Assembly: GCF_040954645.1 (NCBI RefSeq)
Contig: NC_092813.1
Span: 16,284,136-16,348,135, forward strand
Source: Diabrotica undecimpunctata
Lineage: Eukaryota > Arthropoda > Insecta > Coleoptera > Chrysomelidae
Direction: 5' to 3'
DNA: 64,000 bases
Part shown: piece by piece, positions 57,744-64,000 of the stretch
How positions within the stretch are numbered: position 1 is the first letter of the stretch
Layout of the letters: the number at the start of each line of letters is the position of its first letter
Notes under the pieces: model-generated
Databases searched by the model: none
Seen by the model: the letters and a program-made list of their open reading frames with translations, nothing else
What the model was told of the DNA's origin: nothing
Translations under genes and position numbers: made by a program

Positions 57744-59419
57744 ATGGAAGCTTTAAAGAAAAAGCGCAAATCACTTAAAGCATCAATTACACGTATCTCA
57801 GAAAGGTTTATAGCCAATAAAGACACAGAAAACGAAATACTTGATTTTGAAAATAGGAAAGAAAAACTTTTTAATTTTTTCACACAATATGAACAAATTC
57901 AATTAGAAATCGAACAGACTGATGACAGCGACCAACAATCAGCGGATCGAGCAAATGTTGAAGAAAAATACTTCAACACACTCAAAGGTTTGCAAAGAAA
58001 AATAATAGAATTAAATTTAACAGAAAATAAAGCACCTAGCTCAAATAATAATGCTGTTTCCAGTGCGAGGCTGCCTGAAATTAGCATGAAAACCTTTACC
58101 GGAAATTTCTCAGAATTCAATGAATTCTTTCAACTATTTATAACTCTGATCACAAACAATTCAAGTTTAAATAATGTACAAAAGTTTATATATTTAAAAT
58201 CTTTCCTCAAAGGAGAACCTTTAAACTTAATTAGCAGTATCGAAGTAGTAGATGCAAATTTTGCTATCGCTATAAAAACCGTAAAAGAAAGATATGATGA
58301 CAAATCACGAGTGATTAGTACTCTTATAAAAAAGCTGTTAAAGTCTCAATCTCTAGTTAAATGCACTCCTCAGGTACTAAGAGATTTTCTTGTACACACG
58401 AAGCAAACGCTTCAAGCTCTTAGTAATCTCGAAGTTCCAATTGAACATTGGGACCTCCTATTAGAATAGAAATATTTTTAGAAAAAATAGATTTTGCTTC
58501 TCACAAGGCTTTTAAATATGAAGTAGGTTCTAAGAATGTTCCAACACTCAAACAATTTTTTGAATTTCTAGAAAAAAGATGTGATGTTTTAGAGAAACTT
58601 AATTACACTGAAACTCAGTCAAAGTTTAATAATAAAGTCACTCAAAAAACTGCTCATATTTCCACTACAAGTAATAATAAATCTAGCTATGAAAATTGCA
58701 TATTTTGTAAACAAACTGGTCATAAAATATATCAGTGTAACCTATTTAAAGACACGAATTCTCGAGAAAGGTTTAATTTTGTAAAGCAAGCACAGCTTTG
58801 CAGAAACTGTTTTGGAACTAAGCATTTTACTGATAAATGCATCTCTAAATACACATGTAAAATTTGCAATAAAAAGCATAATACACTTCTGCATGAAGAA
58901 AATAATTTTTCTCACACTCATGAAAATAATTTATTTTCTCCCACTCGAAGCAATCAAAGTGCTTCAAATTCACATGATGGTAATCAAAGACACGACAATA
59001 GGCAACAATCACGCTTTAATGCACCACAAACCTCTCAATCGTCCGCAAGTATACAGGGTGATTCACAAACTCGCCATAGTACACCACATATCTCTCAAAG
59101 TCATTTTCATGCTTCTCAAAGGAGTAATAATGCCCAAGTTACTCAAAGAATTAATTCTCCACATCCATATAATGAATCACCAAACACTCACTTAAGCACT
59201 CAGACAAATGAATATTGTCTATTTTCAGACACACAAAGTCAAAATTCATCTTGCATCTCTTCTCTCTCAACTTTCAATCCAAAAAACGAAGTTTTGCTAG
59301 CCACAGCGCTGGTAACAATTTACTCTGAAAGTGGACAACCTCTACACGCAAGATGTCTTCTCGATAATGGATCTCAATCGAGCTTTGCAACAAAAGATTT
59401 AGTAAATAAACTAAATTAA
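57744..59419 (+). pseudogene. gag: BEL element 2 Gag, zinc knuckles and protease start, frameshifted
   Basis: First part 57744-58469 (241 codons): coiled coil, then ARLPEISMKTFTGNFSEFNE, FIYLKSFLKGEPLNLISSIE and VPIEHWDLLLE. A frameshift near 58458 passes to 58448-59419: IFLEKIDFASHKAFKYEVGS, then CIFCKQTGHKIYQC, CRNCFGTKHFTDKC, CKICNKKHNTLLHEE, a Gln/His/Ser-rich spacer, and LLDNGSQSSFATKDL, where the protease motif has DNG rather than DSG. A stop at 59417-59419 ends it. Confidence 0.85.
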
Positions 59420-59517
59420 TCTACCACTAATAAAAGATTACAAATTTCCACAATCTCTCAAAATTGTTCCATCTCAAATGAAATGGCAAACATTGAATTT
59501 TTCCCATATAAAACCAA

Positions 59518-59930
59518 TGATATTGTTACGATAAATATCATGGCCTAAAATAACCGTAAATATATTATGACCAATTCTGTTATGTTGTAGATTATACAAG
59601 ATAATTCTAGCGGCTGGCAGAAAATTTACCTGAAAGGAAAGGTCGAAACGATGACCCGGATTGACCTTCTAGTCTAAATCAGAGGGTTCTCCTGAATTCT
59701 AGGCCAGTTGTGTTTTCATATATAATAATGGATTTTTCATTGAAGGAATCAGTTAAATCTGACGACTCGCGCCCGCGATTTTAATTGTAGCGTTCGTATA
59801 AAATAAATTATGTATTATTGAGTAGTTAAATAAATTAATATAAGTTATCGTGCTTTTAAATAAATTAAAATAAGAACCTTTTAATAAAGACATTATAAAT
59901 TGAATAAAGACAACAGTTAAATAAATATCA
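59518..59930 (+). mobile_element. Solo LTR of a gypsy-type element inside BEL element 2
   Basis: TGATATTGTTACGATAAATA at the left and TTAAATAAATATCA at the right (matching TGATAT/ATATCA ends) enclose about 413 bp that interrupts the protease-RT region. The inner TGTTACGAT start and the AATAAA-rich end resemble the LTR at 9662-10123. A clear target duplication was not found, so limits are approximate. Confidence 0.6.
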
Positions 59931-59937
59931 TTTCAAT

Positions 59938-60606
59938 ATGAAATTTGAAGTATCATGTGCAGTTTTGGATAATATTACGTGTAAAATACCTCAGGTACCT
60001 CTAGATCGTAGCAAAATAAAAATACCAGATGGCATAAAGCTCAGTGATCCCTCTTACTCCTCTCCAGGGAGAATCGATCTCTTATTAGGTGCAGAAATTT
60101 ACTGTGATCTATTAAAGGATGGTTTAATTCATATTGGAGCAGGTCTTCCAGTGCTTCAAAATACTCATTTAGAATATGTCATGTTCGGTAACCTATCTCC
60201 ACAAGTTTCATCTAAGAAAAAGATGCACTCTCACTCAAACTGTAACTATTCGCACTCGAATCATATTTCTTTATTTGTTCAATCTCACACTGAAGAAGAA
60301 AATATAAATAATCTTCTCCAGAGGTTTTGGGACATTGAAGAAGTTCCCGAAATAAAGCATTTAAGTCCTGATAATGAAAAGGCTGAGAAAATATTTAAAG
60401 CCACAACACAAATCCTACCGAATGGACAGTTCCAAGTAGATTTACCCCTATGCACGCCTAATGAAAATAATAAATTGGGCGACTCTTTCCAAATGGCGCG
60501 AAGGCGATTTCTAAATTTGGAGAACAAATTCTCAAAAAATGACTCTCTTTACAAACAATATAAATCTTTTATAGATGAGTATGTTGAATTAGGACATGCA
60601 AAATAG
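59938..60606 (+). pseudogene. pol: BEL element 2 protease end and RT N-terminal part
   Basis: KFEVSCAVLDNITCKIPQVP, then GRIDLLLGAEIYCDLLKDGL and FGNLSPQV (protease-RT linker), LLQRFWDIEEVPEIKHLSPD and DSFQMARRRFLNLENKF. A stop at 60604-60606 separates it from the rest of RT, which continues in the same frame after two codons. The stop could be a single substitution. Confidence 0.82.
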
Positions 60607-61563
60607 GTTCCGTTGTCTCTGCAGAATGTACACTCAGAAAACAAATATTTCTTGCCTCACCACAGTGTAGAAAAAGACACTTCTCTCACAACTCGTTTGC
60701 GCGTAGTTTTTGACGCATCCATGAAAACCACTTCTGGTTTTAGCCTTAATGATATTATGTTAAAGGGTTATACCACACAACCAGAACTATTTGACACTTT
60801 AGTCAATTTTAGACTCCTTAAGTATGTGTTCACATCTGATATAAAAAAGATGTTTAGACAAATCAGAATTAACCCCAACCAAACTTTCTTATTAACTATT
60901 TTGTGGCGCAACTCTCCCTCGGAGCCGTTAAAATGTATACAATTGGAAACGGTTACCTATGGAACGAAACCAGCTACCTTCCTTAGCACACGATGTTTAA
61001 TTGAACTCGCAAACATGCATAAGGAAGAATATCCTCTCGCTTATGATATGCTCATTAATTTTTGTTATATTGATGACATATTATATGGTACAAATAGTAT
61101 TGAAACACTCACACTTGCGCATGAGCAAATCACTGCACTACTACAAAAGGCAGGCATATCTCTTCACAAATGGTGTTCAAATTCACCACAATTTTTAGAA
61201 AATATTTCACAATTTTCAACTGACTCTACGTATGTTATATCTCCAGAAAATCATTCCAATAAAATATTAGGTCTTTGTTGGGACTCTAAATTAGATAGTT
61301 TCTCTATTTCAGTACCAGAAATCTCAATAAAAGATTCCTACACTAAGAGACAAGTGCTCTCGATAATCGCTAGTTTTTTCGACCCCAAGGGATTAATTAA
61401 TCCTGTGATAGTAACTGCAAAAATAATAATGCAAAAAATTTGGCTTTCAAAAATTCAGTGGAATAAAAGTTTAGACTCTACACTCCTAAATGAATGGTTA
61501 AATTTTCTCAAACATATTTCAGCATTAAAACATTTAAAAATTCACAGACCTTTTTTTTATTGA
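60607..61563 (+). CDS. pol: BEL element 2 reverse transcriptase, 316 codons
   Basis: LRVVFDASMKTTSGFSLNDI, TSDIKKMFRQIRINPNQ, QLETVTYGTKPATFLSTRCL and the catalytic box CYIDDILYG (YIDD, about 61066). The thumb shows ILGLCWDSKLDSFSIS and LSIIASFFDPKGLINPVIV. A frameshift near 61560 ends it. Related to the pol at 27479 but clearly another family. Confidence 0.87.
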   Translation, partial: VPLSLQNVHSENKYFLPHHSVEKDTSLTTRLRVVFDASMKTTSGFSLNDIMLKGYTTQPELFDTLVNFRLLKYVFTSDIKKMFRQIRINPNQTFLLTILWRNSPSEPLKCIQLETVTYGTKPATFLSTRCLIELANMHKEEYPLAYDMLINFCYIDDILYGTNSIETLTLAHEQITALLQKAGISLHKWCSNSPQFLENISQFSTDSTYVISPENHSNKILGLCWDSKLDSFSISVPEISIKDSYTKRQVLSIIASFFDPKGLINPVIVTAKIIMQKIWLSKIQWNKSLDSTLLNEWLNFLKHISALKHLKIHRPFFY

Positions 61564-62896
61564 AAATTATGTATGTAGTATACAAATCCACGCATTTTCC
61601 GACGCTAGTGAAAAGGCATACGCCAGCTGCATATATATTAGAGTTAATTATATCTCAAGAAATGTCTCTTCCACACTCATCACCTCTAAAAGTGGGGAAG
61701 CTCCAATAAAAACATTAACTTTACCTAAGTTAGAACTTATGGGTGCTGTTTTATGCAGCAAACTCACTAAAAGAATAGTTGAAATTCTAAATAATAAATT
61801 AACTCAAATAGACTCAATAAACTGCTTGACGGACTCAGAAATCGTACTTGCTTGGTTAGGCTCACATAGCTCGAGATGGTCACAGTTTGTTGCAAATAGA
61901 GTTTCTGAAATACAAGGAAACCCACAATTTAAGTGGCGATATATAAAGTCAAAACAAAACCCCGCAGATATTGCGTCAAGAGGCATGTCTGCTCCTGAAC
62001 TTCTAAACTCAAAATTTTGGTTTCAAGGTCCCTCATTTCTACTTAATTTTGACTTAGATTTAACTTCTTATGATTCAAAACCAAATGTAAGTAAAATACC
62101 CGAGGAAAAGAAAATACTTCATCTAGCACAAGAAAGCCCAATAAGTTTCATTGAAAATTTATCTCTCAAATTTTCAAACTTCTTAAAACTACAACGCAGT
62201 ATCACACTTATTCTCAGATACATTCACAATTTCAAGTTTCCAAATAAAAAATTTGTTGGACCCTTCTCTGTTTCAGAATTAAAAAATGCTGAAAATTTAA
62301 TAATAAAACTTTTGCAAAAAGCACACTTTTTTCGAGAATTTTCTTATCTTGAAAATAAGGAGATAATTTCAAATAGAACAATTTTAAAACTCAACCCATT
62401 CATAGATAATCAGCAAATGATTCGTGTAGGTGGTCGTCTAAGGTACTCAGACGTCTCATATGAACAGAAGTACCCATTACTTCTACCCTCTCATAATCAC
62501 ATAGTAAAATTAATGCTGCATAGAGAACATATAAGATTATGTCATGCAGGCCCTCAAAATACTCTTTCCAATTTTCGTTTAAGATATTGGTGTCTAAATG
62601 GTCTCAAAGAAACTAAAAGAATAATTAATAAATGTCACGATTGTTTTAAATTTAAAGCACAGATAGCCACACAGTTAATGGCTGATTTACCACAGAAGAA
62701 CCTCGAAGTTAACGACTTAGTTCTATTAAAGGAAGATAAAGTTCCACCCCTACACTGGCCATTGGCAAGAATTGTTGAATTGTTTACTGGTAAGGACGAT
62801 AAGGTCCGTAGTGTTAAAATAAAGACTAGAGATGGATATTTTAACAGACCCATTACAAAACTCTGTCCTGTTCCTGTGGACAAAGAAGAAAATTAA
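61564..62896 (+). pseudogene. pol: BEL element 2 RNase H and integrase lacking its catalytic core
   Basis: RNase H begins out of frame (FSDASEKAYASCIYI, about 61590), then the frame 61739-62896: LPKLELMGAVLCSKLTKR, LTDSEIVLAWLGSH, NPADIASRGM. The integrase zinc domain is present (HIRLCHAGPQNTLSNFRLRY, CHDCFKF). After ATQLMADLPQKN the sequence jumps directly to the C-terminal domain NDLVLLKEDKVPPLHWPLAR and FNRPITKLCPVPVD. The DDE core, present in BEL element 1 between the same blocks, is missing in frame. This integrase cannot join DNA. Confidence 0.87.
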
Positions 62897-63039
62897 AATT
62901 TTAAATTTTGTTACATTTAAATGTATTACTCTAGTTTAGGAATAGTTATTTCTTAAATTACATTTAAGTTAAGTTTGCTTACTTTCTCAAATCACTCTAT
63001 CTTTCGTTTTGAAGTAAATACTTCAACGCGGGCAGTCTA

Positions 63040-63643
63040 TGTTCCAGAACAGAACATATCGTTTTAAAATATAAAATAAAAATATAATTCCTTAGACTTT
63101 TCTTAGTGTAGAATAAGTAAAATAGTCATTTCATCAAGTTTGCTCGGGATACCCGACTCATTGGCGCCTCAGCCTCTTAAATAGTTTTCACACCTAAATA
63201 CAAGAGGGGTAATCTTCACTTTTACGCATTAAGTAGTATTATCAGATCAGTTCCTTCTCACACATCGCCCTTGAGGCATGTGCATTTTAAAACACTCTCA
63301 ATTCATGTATAATATATTTCTCTACGCCGAAATCGGGCATTTTTCTCATAACGGTTTTCTCTTTCGCGTGTTATAAAGAAAGAATTATTTGATATTGTAT
63401 AGTCAGCTACGGCCGTGTTGAGGCTTCTCTACTCTAAAAATAGTTAATTATAAGTCGATAAACTAAAAGTGCTTTTATTTCTCTGGAGCTATATTTGCTC
63501 AAATTAACAATCCTTATCCTTCAACGGTCACTGAAGAACCAAACCTATGGAGATACATCCATTCACAAGTCCTTTGAAGTAAGGCTTGGAATCAAAAGAT
63601 TTCCAACCCTCTTATGTAGGGAGCCAGTTACAAGGCCCCCACA
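63040..63643 (+). repeat. Right LTR of BEL element 2 (604 bp)
   Basis: Matches the left LTR with few changes (for example AGAACAGAACAT/AGAAAAAAACAT and CTACGGCCG/CTACTACCG) and is followed by GTATT at 63644-63648. Confidence 0.95.
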
Positions 63644-63712
63644 GTATTTTTAAAATATGTTGTGTAGTCAGCATGAGAGACAAAAACACAATTGTTAAGC
63701 TTCGATTAAGTA

Positions 63713-64000
63713 GTGGATCTATTCGAAAATATACAAGAAGTAAAAGACATATTCAGCGTAACAAAATTGTTTTCAGAAGACTATCATGTACTTATAAAGT
63801 TTCTAATGGAATTACATCCATACTACATCGACAAAATAATGAAAACCAAAAGCACCAAATACATCGACAAAAGAATGAAAACCAATAGCACCAAATTAAT
63901 ACGAAAACTTGGCAAACACATAGGCTTATTCCCTGCATTAAAAACTTCAATGTCGGAAGAAGATTCCGGTTCATTGGTAAATATTTCTTCTAAAGAATAA
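63713..64000 (+). pseudogene. Possible ORF1 C-terminal fragment of a non-LTR element
   Basis: 95 codons open, ending at the last base of the window. LIKFLMELHPYYIDKIMKTK resembles the ORF1 ends LLNLLKEIYPHII (25100) and LSQVYPHLKERSIKRK (1600). An internal 36-base duplication (IDKIMKTKSTK, IDKRMKTNSTK; about 63828-63900) is present. It could also be chance; nothing further upstream confirms it. Confidence 0.35.

Larger units (their letters stand above)
56361..63643 (+). mobile_element. BEL/Pao LTR retrotransposon 2, defective (7283 bp)
   Basis: Both LTRs are 604 bp (TGTTCCAGAA...GGCCCCCACA) and nearly identical; a GTATT target duplication flanks them. The interior carries gag with frameshifts, protease, RT, RNase H and an integrase lacking its catalytic core. 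A palindrome (57226-57370) lies in the leader and a solo LTR (59518-59930) interrupts the protease. It is a different family from BEL element 1. Confidence 0.95.

Overview
The window reads as a transposon-dense, AT-rich stretch of an animal nuclear genome, almost certainly an insect. A beetle is my best guess, but that rests only on the mix of element families. Evidence: Ty3/gypsy and BEL/Pao LTR retrotransposons, I-group, Jockey and R4/Dong-type non-LTR retrotransposons, hAT and Tc1-type DNA transposons, long (TA)n tracts, and a spliceosomal intron in the hAT transposase. I found no convincing host gene, rRNA, tRNA or CRISPR array. Nearly every protein-coding signal belongs to a mobile element, and most are broken.

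Layout. 1-10123: a decayed Ty3/gypsy element whose left LTR is cut by the window edge. Inside it sit an internally deleted I-group retrotransposon (about 1486-2580) and a hAT transposon (4627-7872, 8-bp target duplication, transposase broken by frameshifts, a MITE in its intron). Between integrase and the 3' LTR this gypsy element carries a macrodomain resembling the ADP-ribosyl hydrolase OARD1/TARG1, followed by a CCCH zinc finger. 10125-12438: a decayed Tc1-like element between (TA)n tracts, holding a 292-bp fold-back and a fragment with a hammerhead-like motif. 12439-21440: repeats around a young LTR element (13543-19827, 1.5-kb LTRs). It keeps a 640-residue Gag but has lost nearly all of pol, and a paralogous empty site survives at 20820-21362. 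Its right flank contains a hammerhead-ribozyme-like core.

21440-23400: remnants of an R4/Dong-type and another non-LTR element. 23663-35476: an I-group non-LTR element (11-bp target duplication) split by a nearly complete BEL/Pao element (25179-31319, target duplication CGCGA) and by a 3' fragment of another retroelement (33684-33966). 37200-45385: a Jockey-type element in which ORF1 is fused in frame to reverse transcriptase by an internal deletion. A minus-strand I-group element (37310-42957) appears to lie within its 5' leader.

45386-56360: AT-rich desert with two near-identical 1.13-kb repeats (48547-49674, 55039-56166), a third related copy, and a 5'-truncated minus-strand Jockey element with an open 812-codon ORF2. 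56361-63643: a second BEL/Pao element with 604-bp LTRs, a 70-bp-arm perfect palindrome, an inserted solo LTR, and an in-frame deletion of the integrase catalytic core.

The elements form a record of nested insertion. The most noteworthy signal is the macrodomain plus CCCH extension of the first gypsy element, followed by the hammerhead-like motifs and the several internally deleted elements that still keep open reading frames. All family assignments come from reading motifs, not from database searches.
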